37,140 nucleotides of DNA. Source: Rickettsia typhi (GTDB lineage: Bacteria > Pseudomonadota > Alphaproteobacteria > Rickettsiales > Rickettsiaceae). Shown here piece by piece: positions 1 through 7,442 of the stretch. The DNA is taken from positions 1 to 37,140 of the forward strand of contig CAMCRO010000006.1 of assembly GCA_945877265.1 (NCBI GenBank), read 5' to 3'. A program made the position numbers and the translations under genes. Position 1 is the first letter of the stretch. Each line of letters opens with the position of its first letter. The notes below the pieces were generated by a model, which saw nothing but the letters and a program-made list of their open reading frames with translations, had not been told where the DNA came from and made no database searches.

Positions 1-94
1 TTAAGTTGAATATTTGAGTCGCTAATTTTTGCGTCTTACCTTGCTCAATAAATTCTATTACCTTCTTACGTAGATCTATACTATATGCTTGCAT
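1..94 (-). mobile_element. IS630-family transposase, N-terminal fragment cut by window edge
   Basis: Reading leftwards from an ATG at 94, 31 codons stay open to the window edge. They begin MQAYSIDLRKKVIEFIEQG and continue KTQKLATQIFNL. This is the typical start of IS630/Tc1-type transposases, where a helix-turn-helix binds the terminal repeats. Only the N-terminus is present, so the catalytic DDE domain, the length and whether the copy is intact cannot be judged. The element's outer end should lie between the ATG and about position 140, but I could not fix the terminal repeat. An assembly break inside a multicopy IS would explain the window starting here. Confidence 0.7.
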
Positions 95-130
95 TCTTTC
101 TTCTAAATCTATCTCATACTATACGCTAAC

Positions 131-211
131 TCAACTTAATTCACTATATTGCGCGCAATTCTTCATGATATCCTCTACTTGAGGAAAACTATCTTCCGGC
201 TTGCTGCTCAT
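131..211 (-). pseudogene. 26-codon gene stub abutting the IS630 element
   Basis: An ATG at 211 follows a good Shine-Dalgarno sequence (GAGGATAT directly before it). It opens a short frame beginning MSSKPEDSFPQVEDIMKNC that stops at 131-133, just before the transposase region. The strong ribosome site with a very short product beside an insertion sequence suggests the start of a gene interrupted by the element. The product is not recognised. It could also be a real small peptide, or chance. Confidence 0.35.
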
Positions 212-277
212 ATATCCTCATTCCTTAGCTACTTTTATTCTAATTAAGAAGATTTTAATAAACAAAAATAAGTGGGA

Positions 278-1117
278 TTAATGAGTGAATTTTGATGCTT
301 TTAAGGTATTTGCCATCAGATTTGCAACAGTAAGAGGCCCAACTCCCCCTGGAACAGGTGTTATAGCTTTTACATAATCTGAAATTTCATCGAACCGAAC
401 ATCTCCTGCTATTTTGCCTTCTTTCGTCCTGTTAATTCCAACATCTATTACAACGGAATTAGGGGAAAAATATTCTTTGCCTAGTGAATATATCTGCCCT
501 GTTGCTGAGATTACTATATCCGCATTTTTAGTGAGGGAAGAGAGATTTTTAGTTTTGGAGTGACATATAGTAACTGTTAAGTCGTTTTTTAATAATAACG
601 ACGCAAGAGGGCGGCCGACTATGTTAGATCTGCCGATAATTACAGCATGAAAACCTGCTAATTTTTCAAAATTATCTTTTATTATATCTAGAACCCCAAG
701 TGGAGTACATGGAATAAAAAATGGCTCCTGGCCTGAATAAAGCATGCCTATATTTATGGGATGAAATCCATCTACATCTTTTTTAGGATCTATAGTAGAA
801 AGAATTTCTTCATTATTGATATGTTTTGGCAAAGGAAGCTGCACTATTATGCCATTAATGTCTGCATCTTTATTGCAATTTTTTATAATTTCTAAAAGCT
901 CGTGCTGAGTAATTGAGCTATTAAGATTAATTAGATTTATATTTATTCCAACTTCCTGCGCAGTTTTAATTTTATTTTTCACATAAATGCTACTTGCAGG
1001 ATCATCTCCTACTAAAATAATAGCTAACGTGGGAGCTTTTTTATGCTCTTTTATTTGCCGTGAAATTAACTCAAGCTTTTTGCTCGCAATAAGCTTTCCA
1101 TTTATAATTTTACTCAA
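278..1117 (-). CDS. folD: Bifunctional methylenetetrahydrofolate dehydrogenase/cyclohydrolase FolD
   Basis: FolD interconverts 5,10-methylene-, 5,10-methenyl- and 10-formyl-tetrahydrofolate in the cytosol using NADP, supplying one-carbon units for purines and formyl-Met-tRNA. The 279 residues match the family's usual length. Visible signatures are Y45-V-K-N-K49, with K49 as the expected catalytic lysine, GIIVQLPLP at 89-97, KKDVDGFHP at 112-120, the Rossmann segment [10 protein letters not shown] at 161-170 and [11 protein letters not shown] near the C-terminus. The start is a TTG that overlaps the upstream gene's TGA by four bases. No better ATG is seen, and the N-terminus aligns with E. coli FolD. 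It is the last gene of a lon-FNR-folD run and is probably translationally coupled. Confidence 0.96.
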   Translation of the reverse strand: MSKIINGKLIASKKLELISRQIKEHKKAPTLAIILVGDDPASSIYVKNKIKTAQEVGININLINLNSSITQHELLEIIKNCNKDADINGIIVQLPLPKHINNEEILSTIDPKKDVDGFHPINIGMLYSGQEPFFIPCTPLGVLDIIKDNFEKLAGFHAVIIGRSNIVGRPLASLLLKNDLTVTICHSKTKNLSSLTKNADIVISATGQIYSLGKEYFSPNSVVIDVGINRTKEGKIAGDVRFDEISDYVKAITPVPGGVGPLTVANLMANTLKASKFTH

Positions 1118-2130
1118 GTGATATTCTCAAAATTCTTATTGGTTGAATGTTCAAAATGGAAATCTTTACCATCAAAAACTCTCTTATAAGCATGATGCAC
1201 TGCCGTTGCAGCTTCTGCAAAGCCTGTTAAAATAAGTTTTAACTTTCCTTCGTAAGAGGCAACATCGCCTGCAGCATATATGCCTTCTATATTCGTCTCT
1301 GAAGTGATTTTATCTATCTCAATATGGTGAGATTTAAAATTTAAACCGAAATCTGCTATTTTGCCAAGATCTGTGGAAAGACCAAAAAAAGCGAGTAAAA
1401 TATCCGCATCTAAAGATTTTATATTATTATTTAGGTCATATAAATTTACTTTCTCAAGTATGCCATCTCTTCCTTCAAGGCTATGAAGCTGGAAAGGAAC
1501 TTCCTTTATGATTTTTCCATCTTTAACTAATTCTTCAATCTTTTCCATGCTCGCAGGAGAAGCCCTGAATTTATCCCTTCTATGAATTAGATAAATTTTA
1601 TTGGCTATTTCAGAAAGATTAATAGCCCAATCAACAGCGCTATCTCCACCTCCAGCTATTGCAATATTTTTGCCTCTAAATTCTTCTTGTTTTTTTACAT
1701 AATAAAATACGGATTTTCCTTCATATTCTTCTATATTTTCAAGAGGAGGACGATTGGGACCAAATGCACCTGCACCTGCTGCTATTATTATTGCTTTTGC
1801 TTCGATTTCGGTGTTTTTATCAGTTCTTACTTTAAATTTGCCTGCACTTGAGCTGAGTGCAAACACTTGCTGCCCTAAATGAAAAACAGGACTAAATCTA
1901 CCTGCTTGCTGCGCAAGATTATCAACTAAATCTGAAGCCAAAATTTTAGGGTAGGCCGGAATGTCATAAATAGGTTTTTCGGGATATAAGGCCGTGCACT
2001 GCCCTCCTATTTCAGGAAGAGCATCTACCACATGGCATTTCATACCGAGCATTCCTGCTTGAAACACAGAAAATAGGCCGATAGGGCCAGCTCCTATTAT
2101 TAATATATCAGTTTCGAATATATTCTTCAT
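1114..2130 (-). CDS. Ferredoxin--NADP+ reductase, thioredoxin-reductase-like type
   Basis: This flavoprotein is expected to pass electrons between NADPH and ferredoxin for Fe-S assembly and other reductive steps. The 338 residues have an FAD-binding GAGPIG at 13-18, an NADP-binding GGGDSA at 160-165, the HRRDKFRA segment at 183-190 typical of NADPH enzymes, and a C-terminal AAGD flavin motif. The fold is that of thioredoxin reductase, but the redox CxxC is absent. That points to the YumC/type-2 ferredoxin-NADP reductase family rather than TrxB; a true TrxB lies at 10338-11270. The ATG overlaps lon's stop by four bases and the TGA overlaps folD's start, so the three genes are likely co-transcribed. 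Confidence 0.9.
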   Translation of the reverse strand: MKNIFETDILIIGAGPIGLFSVFQAGMLGMKCHVVDALPEIGGQCTALYPEKPIYDIPAYPKILASDLVDNLAQQAGRFSPVFHLGQQVFALSSSAGKFKVRTDKNTEIEAKAIIIAAGAGAFGPNRPPLENIEEYEGKSVFYYVKKQEEFRGKNIAIAGGGDSAVDWAINLSEIANKIYLIHRRDKFRASPASMEKIEELVKDGKIIKEVPFQLHSLEGRDGILEKVNLYDLNNNIKSLDADILLAFFGLSTDLGKIADFGLNFKSHHIEIDKITSETNIEGIYAAGDVASYEGKLKLILTGFAEAATAVHHAYKRVFDGKDFHFEHSTNKNFENIT

Positions 2131-4457
2131 GCACTAGCTTTTAATATTTTCGATGTTAGTGCATATTCAAGAACTTGATTAGCATCCGATATCGGAACTA
2201 TCTTAAGACCTGCTTTAACGCTATCAGGTATCTCTTTCAAATCCTTGACATTTTCTTCTGGTATTAAAACTGTTTTTATACCGCCCCTGGTTGCAGCAAG
2301 AAGCTTTTCTCTAAGCCCGCCAATTGGCAAGACTTTGCCTCTTAATGTGATTTCCCCTGTCATTGCCACATCCTTCTTAACTGGAATGCCGCTAATAAGA
2401 GAGCATATTGTAGTAAATATTGCAGTACCTGCGGACGGCCCATCTTTCGGAGTTGCACCTTCTGGAACATGGAGGTGAATATCATGATCTTTTAATTTTG
2501 AAGAATCTATGCCTAAAATTTCAGCTTCTGATCTGAAATAGCTAAAAGCTGCTTGAGTGGATTCTTTCATTACATCACCGAGCTTACCTGTTGCTTTTAT
2601 TTCGCCTTTGCCAGGAACAAGCAGAGCTTCTATTGATAATAAATCTCCTCCAACTTCGGTGTAAGCAAGCCCAGTTGTGACACCTACCTGGCTTTCTTCT
2701 TCAGCAATCCCAATTTTGAATTTTCTAACACCTAGATAAGATTCTAAATCTTCTGGTTTGATGCTAATGGATTTGATTTTCTTATCTGTCAAAATTTTTC
2801 TAAGAGTTTTTCTTATTAAATTAGCAAGTTCTCTTTCTAAATTCCTCACTCCAGATTCCCTGGTGTAATATCTTATTATATCTAAAATAGCTTCGTCAGA
2901 AATGATAAACTCATTTTCTTTCATGCTATGTTGCTTGAGAAGTTTAGGAAGCAAATGATCTCTTGCTATATGAAGCTTTTCATCTTCTATATAACCCGAA
3001 ATTCTTATTATTTCCATTCTATCAAGAAGCGGACGCGGAAGATCAAGTGTATTTGCTGTTGCTATAAACATTGCATTTGATAAATCATATTCTACTTCGA
3101 GATAATGATCCGAAAAATGGATATTTTGCTCTGGATCTAATACTTCTAGCAAAGCAGAAGTGGGGTCTCCCCTGAAATCTGAGCTCATTTTATCTATCTC
3201 ATCAAGCAGGATTAATGGATTAGATGTTTTTGCCTTCTTGATTAAATTGATGATTTTACCTGGCATGGAACCAAGATAAGTTCTTCTGTGCCCTCTGATT
3301 TCTGCCTCATCTCTAACACCGCCTAAAGCAAATTTTGCATATTTTCTTCCTGTTGCTTCTGCAATTGACTTAACAAGGGAAGTCTTACCAACACCAGGAG
3401 GACCAACAAAACATATTATAGGCCCTCTGATTTTTTTTGAACGTTCTAGCACCGCAAGATATTCTAATATTCTATCTTTGACTTTTTCTAAGCCATAATG
3501 GTCTCTGTTAAGTATATCTTCCGCTTTTTTTACACTAAGCTGGTTTTTATCAAATTTGCCCCATGGCATTCCAAGAAGAGTTTCTAGATAATTTCTAATT
3601 ACTCCAGCTTCTGAAGCTATCGGATTCATTGATTTCAATTTCTTAAGCTCAGATTCCGCTTTCTCCCTTGCATCTTTAGATAATTTTGTTGTTTTAATTT
3701 TTTTCTCTAAATCACCTAACTCAGATTTATCATCATCTCCTAACTCTTTGTGAATAGCTTTCATTTGCTCGTTGAGATAATAATCTTTCTGAGTTTTCTC
3801 TATTTGCTTTTTCACTCTTTGCTGTATTGATTGCTCAGTTTCTATAGCAGCAACTTCTGATTCAATTATTTTATCTATATGATCTACTTTCTTTTCTATT
3901 GAAATCATCTCTAGAATTTCTTGCTTATCCTTAAGCTTGCAGGTTAAATGTGAAGCAATTAAGTTGGATATGTGAGCAGGATTTTTTTGATCAGCTAAAG
4001 AATTGATAACTTCAGGATTTATCTTTTTATTTAACCTTACATATTCTGAAAAACTTAAAACAAGCTTTGCGGTTTTATCTATTAAAGCATCTATGTCTTC
4101 TATTTCTTTATCTGCTATTATTTCATATTCTGCTTCAAAGAAACCGCTGTCATTATTTCTAACCTCTTCCAGCTTTACCCTATGAGTTACATCCACTAAT
4201 ATTTTTAAGTGCTGGCTTGGAAGACGTATCACCTGAGATAAAGTGCCTATTAAGCCAATTTTATATAGATCTTTCGTATCTGGATCTTCATCTGTAGATT
4301 TTTTTTGTGTAACTAATAATATTGATTTATTATCTTGCTTAGCATTTTCGATAGCCTTTATGGATTTTTCTCTTCCTACATATATAGGTGTTAACATACC
4401 CGGAAAAAGCACAACATCTCTGAGAGCTATTAAAGGAAGGGTTTTTATTTCTGACAT
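2127..4457 (-). CDS. lon: ATP-dependent Lon protease
   Basis: Lon is a hexameric AAA+ serine protease that degrades misfolded and regulatory proteins in the cytosol; in Caulobacter it degrades DnaA and CcrM. The 776 residues show an N-terminal substrate-binding LON domain (about 5-200), a coiled linker, Walker A GPPGVGKT at 352-359, Walker [10 protein letters not shown] near 415-422, an arginine-rich sensor region, and the C-terminal protease domain with catalytic S674 in GPSAG and K717 in GGLREK. Length is normal. A GTG three bases upstream is possible, but the ATG at 4457 has better spacing (six bases) from the AGGA ribosome site. It heads the lon-FNR-folD run and is divergent from the dehydratase gene. 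Confidence 0.98.
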   Translation of the reverse strand: MSEIKTLPLIALRDVVLFPGMLTPIYVGREKSIKAIENAKQDNKSILLVTQKKSTDEDPDTKDLYKIGLIGTLSQVIRLPSQHLKILVDVTHRVKLEEVRNNDSGFFEAEYEIIADKEIEDIDALIDKTAKLVLSFSEYVRLNKKINPEVINSLADQKNPAHISNLIASHLTCKLKDKQEILEMISIEKKVDHIDKIIESEVAAIETEQSIQQRVKKQIEKTQKDYYLNEQMKAIHKELGDDDKSELGDLEKKIKTTKLSKDAREKAESELKKLKSMNPIASEAGVIRNYLETLLGMPWGKFDKNQLSVKKAEDILNRDHYGLEKVKDRILEYLAVLERSKKIRGPIICFVGPPGVGKTSLVKSIAEATGRKYAKFALGGVRDEAEIRGHRRTYLGSMPGKIINLIKKAKTSNPLILLDEIDKMSSDFRGDPTSALLEVLDPEQNIHFSDHYLEVEYDLSNAMFIATANTLDLPRPLLDRMEIIRISGYIEDEKLHIARDHLLPKLLKQHSMKENEFIISDEAILDIIRYYTRESGVRNLERELANLIRKTLRKILTDKKIKSISIKPEDLESYLGVRKFKIGIAEEESQVGVTTGLAYTEVGGDLLSIEALLVPGKGEIKATGKLGDVMKESTQAAFSYFRSEAEILGIDSSKLKDHDIHLHVPEGATPKDGPSAGTAIFTTICSLISGIPVKKDVAMTGEITLRGKVLPIGGLREKLLAATRGGIKTVLIPEENVKDLKEIPDSVKAGLKIVPISDANQVLEYALTSKILKASA

Positions 4458-4570
4458 CACATATCCTAATTTTTATTTGGCTAATAAATATTTTAAATTA
4501 CATATTGGCCTTGCTTATAGATATTTATATAATCTAAAATGCTTCTAATTCAACTGGCTTGCATAATATT

Positions 4571-5572
4571 ATGGCAACTAACTTTGATTCTATTGAAAAA
4601 AATGAAATAGGAAAAGCTCTAAATAGAGTATTGCCATATATTCATCAAACTCCTCTAGTAAGTAGTGAGAATCTTGATTCAATGCTTGGACATAGAATTT
4701 TGTTTAAAGCTGAATCCTTACAAAAAACAGGAGCTTTTAAAGTAAGAGGCGTGCTGAATCATCTTTTATCATTAAAAGAAGAGGGAAAATTACCAAAAAA
4801 AGTTGTTGCATACTCAACAGGAAATCATGGTATTGGAGTTGCTTATGCTGCCCGCAAACTAGGGATTGAAGCAAGAATTTATCTACCGCGAAATACAGCA
4901 ATATTAAAGCAACAGCAAGCTGTTTCGCTCGGGGCAGATGTTATTTTCACAAACTCACGAAAAGAAGCTGAAGAACGAACAAAATTTGATGGAGAAAATG
5001 GATATTATTACATGCATCCTTCTGACGACGAGAGAACTATAGCAGGAGCTGGCACAGCTTGCCTTGAAGCTTTAAAGCAAATTGACTATCCTATTGATGC
5101 TATTTTTGCCTCTTGCGGGGGGGGCGGGCTATTATCTGGATGTATTCGCGCAAGAAATGAATATAAAAAAGATATATTAGTAATTGGGACCGAGCCAGAG
5201 ATTGCAAATGATGCTTATCGCTCCCTTAAAGAGGGAAAAATATTTAGGTTCGAGGACTCTCCTATTACTATCGCAGACGGGCTTAGAACCCTTGCTTTAT
5301 CTGAACGTACTTTTAATTACTTAAAACAGCTTGATGAATTTTTCACTATTAATGAAGATGAAATAAAATATTGGACTGTTTGGCTTATGCATTTACTTAA
5401 GCTCGTATGTGAGCCATCTTGCGCTATAAGCATGGCAGGAGCATATAAATGGCTAAAAACACAGAAACAACCAAAAACTATTTTAGTTATGCTATCAGGC
5501 GGAAATGTTGACCCATCAATCCTCAGCGAATTGCTAAATAGCGAATATTTGCTCGTAAAACCAAAATTATAA
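4571..5572 (+). CDS. PLP-dependent threonine/serine dehydratase-like enzyme
   Basis: This is a fold-type II PLP enzyme of the threonine dehydratase/serine racemase group, which deaminates Thr or Ser to 2-oxo acids or interconverts Ser enantiomers. PLP lysine is K57 in KTGAFKVRG. The substrate loop STGNHGIGVAYAA and the phosphate-cradle SCGGGG are present. There is no C-terminal ACT regulatory domain, so it resembles the catabolic form rather than feedback-regulated IlvA. I chose the ATG at 4571 (333 residues); a TTG four codons upstream is possible, and neither has a clear ribosome site. It is divergent from lon, and parB follows 12 bases downstream. Substrate specificity cannot be read from the sequence. 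Confidence 0.85.
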   Translation: MATNFDSIEKNEIGKALNRVLPYIHQTPLVSSENLDSMLGHRILFKAESLQKTGAFKVRGVLNHLLSLKEEGKLPKKVVAYSTGNHGIGVAYAARKLGIEARIYLPRNTAILKQQQAVSLGADVIFTNSRKEAEERTKFDGENGYYYMHPSDDERTIAGAGTACLEALKQIDYPIDAIFASCGGGGLLSGCIRARNEYKKDILVIGTEPEIANDAYRSLKEGKIFRFEDSPITIADGLRTLALSERTFNYLKQLDEFFTINEDEIKYWTVWLMHLLKLVCEPSCAISMAGAYKWLKTQKQPKTILVMLSGGNVDPSILSELLNSEYLLVKPKL

Positions 5573-5584
5573 ATAGGAAAATAA

Positions 5585-6451
5585 ATGAAGAATAGAGGAC
5601 TCGGCAAAGGCTTATCTGCCTTGATAGGCGAAAAAAAGGAAATGACATATAATTCTGAACAGAATATGGAGAAAATTGTAAAGCTTGATATTAGTGATAT
5701 CATGGCAGGTAAGTTCCAGCCTAGAAAACTCTTTAACGAAGAAGCCATCGCAGAACTTGCTGATTCAATATTAAGGCATGGAATTATACAGCCCATAATT
5801 GTTAGGAAAATTCTTCATAATTCAAAATATGAAATAATTGCTGGAGAGCGAAGATGGAGAGCTGCGAAAATTGCAGGCCTTACTGAAATTCCTGCAATTA
5901 TAAGAGAGATAGATGAAATCTCTGTTGCAGAGCAGGCTATTATTGAAAATATACAAAGAGAAAATTTAAACCCTATGGAAGAAGCTGAAGCTTATATGGA
6001 GCTGATGAATAACCATAAATATACTCAGGAAGATTTATCTAAAGCTATCGGAAAAAATAGATCCCATATTGCCAATATGATGAGAATTGTTTCCCTACCT
6101 GAAAAAGTTAAAACATATATAATTAATGATCAATTGAGTTTTGGGCATGCAAAAGTTATTGCATCTTTTGAAGATGCAGAGAATATTGCAAAAGAAATTG
6201 TAAGTAAAAATTTAAATGTCAGACAAACTGAGCAGCTGGTTAAAAATTGGAGCAAGAAAAATTCAGCAAAAACAGAGAGCAAAAAGCACGAGAAAAATAG
6301 CAATAACGATTTAGAAGCTATTTCTCTTTCTCTTACTGAAAAACTAGGAGTAAAAGTTTCAATAGAAGCAAAAGGACCTAAGGGTAAAATTGTTATACAA
6401 TATAGTAATTACCATCAGCTTGATAATTTAGTTGAAAGGCTTGGATCTTAA
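5585..6451 (+). CDS. parB: Chromosome partitioning protein ParB
   Basis: ParB binds parS sites near the origin and spreads as a CTP-dependent clamp; ParA then moves the complexes apart. The 288 residues show an N-terminal ParA-stimulating RGLGKGLSALIG (4-15), the CTP-binding box GERRWRAA (87-94), ENIQRENLNPMEEA (121-134), a helix-turn-helix at about 146-167 and a C-terminal dimerisation domain. No parA lies beside it; its upstream neighbour is a dehydratase gene, which is unusual because parA usually precedes parB directly. The gene is about 10 kb from the candidate origin. I saw no consensus parS palindrome in the window. Confidence 0.96.
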   Translation: MKNRGLGKGLSALIGEKKEMTYNSEQNMEKIVKLDISDIMAGKFQPRKLFNEEAIAELADSILRHGIIQPIIVRKILHNSKYEIIAGERRWRAAKIAGLTEIPAIIREIDEISVAEQAIIENIQRENLNPMEEAEAYMELMNNHKYTQEDLSKAIGKNRSHIANMMRIVSLPEKVKTYIINDQLSFGHAKVIASFEDAENIAKEIVSKNLNVRQTEQLVKNWSKKNSAKTESKKHEKNSNNDLEAISLSLTEKLGVKVSIEAKGPKGKIVIQYSNYHQLDNLVERLGS

Positions 6452-6532
6452 AGTTTTAATATATTAAATTAATTTTCAAGATTTTGAAAAAGATCCGGAG
6501 AGAAAATTGATCCGAGTAGAACATATAAATAC

Positions 6533-6574
6533 TAAATGCAGAGCGCTGAATTAAAAATAGTCACCCTGCATTTA
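6533..6574. terminator. Candidate bidirectional terminator between convergent genes
   Basis: A perfect nine-base inverted repeat, TAAATGCAG (6533-6541) and CTGCATTTA (6566-6574), with a 24-base loop, is followed by a T-rich stretch. It lies between parB and the convergent acidic protein gene. The long loop makes it weaker than a textbook terminator. Confidence 0.4.
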
Positions 6575-6600
6575 TTTTTAGAATTTATATAAAATATAAA

Positions 6601-7185
6601 TTACATCTCTAAATCGCTATCTGATTGATCTACGCCTAATAGCCCTGGATCATCATCAGAAGAAAAGTTACCTTCATTATCGCTATCTGTATCCATCACT
6701 ATGATATTTTCTCGCATTTCTTGTGCATTAACTATTACAGACCCAAATTCTCTTATAAATTCATTAAATCCTTGATTGCAGCAGTTATCTACATCTATCT
6801 CTTGATCCTCGATAATTTGTGCTCTTGTTTCTTCTTTATTAAATGTTTCAATCGCAACATATGAGTGGTCTGATTCATCTGCAAATCTACCTGTTTCTGC
6901 ATTATATCGATGATACCAAATTACAGCTTCCCCGCCACGCCTCGACCCATCTTCATTAACGTGTCCTGTCATATATCGTTCTTGGCCATCGGCGCTTCTA
7001 TAAGTGAATAAAATATCATCATCTTCTATCTCTTCATGACTTACATATGCAAAATCTTGATTAAAATTAGCTGCATAATTATCTAAAAAAGCTAATGCTT
7101 GTTCCATATCAAAGAAACCTCTATAAACTTTATTTTCAGGATACTGACCAGCATCAAAAGTTTGTACCATATATACTACTTGCAT
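6601..7185 (-). CDS. Hypothetical acidic protein
   Basis: A 194-residue soluble protein with no signal peptide or membrane segment, and no family recognised. The first 130 residues are rich in aromatic and acidic residues (for example VYRGFFDMEQALAFLDNY). The last 30 residues are a low-complexity Asp/Ser/Glu tail ending SDSDLEM. Such a tail could bind cations or basic proteins, but this is only an inference. A second ATG lies five codons into the frame. The gene stands alone, with a palindrome at 7211-7229 just upstream. Coding quality is supported by length and ordinary composition. A lineage-specific or secreted host-interaction protein is possible but not shown. Confidence 0.6.
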   Translation of the reverse strand: MQVVYMVQTFDAGQYPENKVYRGFFDMEQALAFLDNYAANFNQDFAYVSHEEIEDDDILFTYRSADGQERYMTGHVNEDGSRRGGEAVIWYHRYNAETGRFADESDHSYVAIETFNKEETRAQIIEDQEIDVDNCCNQGFNEFIREFGSVIVNAQEMRENIIVMDTDSDNEGNFSSDDDPGLLGVDQSDSDLEM

Positions 7186-7210
7186 ATTTTAATTACTCTA
7201 TAAGTTATTC

Positions 7211-7229
7211 ATGTTAAATATATTAACAT
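7211..7229. promoter_or_regulatory. AT-rich palindrome upstream of the acidic protein gene
   Basis: ATGTTAA and TTAACAT form perfect seven-base arms around a five-base spacer, 26 bases before the start of the minus-strand gene at 7185. It is followed by a further GTTAAT. It may be an operator or promoter element, but AT-rich palindromes arise easily by chance here. Confidence 0.3.
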
Positions 7230-7293
7230 AGGTTAATATATAATGTCAAATACAAACTTAATATTAATAATTTAAGAATTGATTCGATTAAAC

Positions 7294-7440
7294 TTAAAAA
7301 GATTCTTTAATATGTCCTATTTCTGGATATAAATTTGCTACTTCGAAAATTAATTGGCGTAAATATAACAATTTTTGTTTCATCTTTTCCGTATAACTCA
7401 AAAATTTATCCATTAAATCGAGATTTTCAAATTTTTCCAT
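7294..7440 (-). CDS. Small 48-residue protein downstream of the symporter-kinase
   Basis: An ORF starting at an ATG two bases after the kinase stop codon encodes 48 residues, beginning MEKFENLDLMDKFLSYTEKM and ending GHIKESF. The predicted product is helical, amphipathic and soluble, with leucines and isoleucines at roughly heptad spacing (FLSYTEKMKQKLLYLRQLI). A purine-rich GGAAATAAG precedes the start. Its tight coupling to the kinase gene makes it a candidate partner or modulator of that kinase, but no family was recognised and chance cannot be ruled out. Confidence 0.5.
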   Translation of the reverse strand: MEKFENLDLMDKFLSYTEKMKQKLLYLRQLIFEVANLYPEIGHIKESF

Positions 7441-7442
7441 AA

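Noticed and set aside
5317-5796. 159-codon minus-strand frame
   Set aside because: It lies opposite the end of the dehydratase gene and the start of parB, both well supported; it is a shadow frame.
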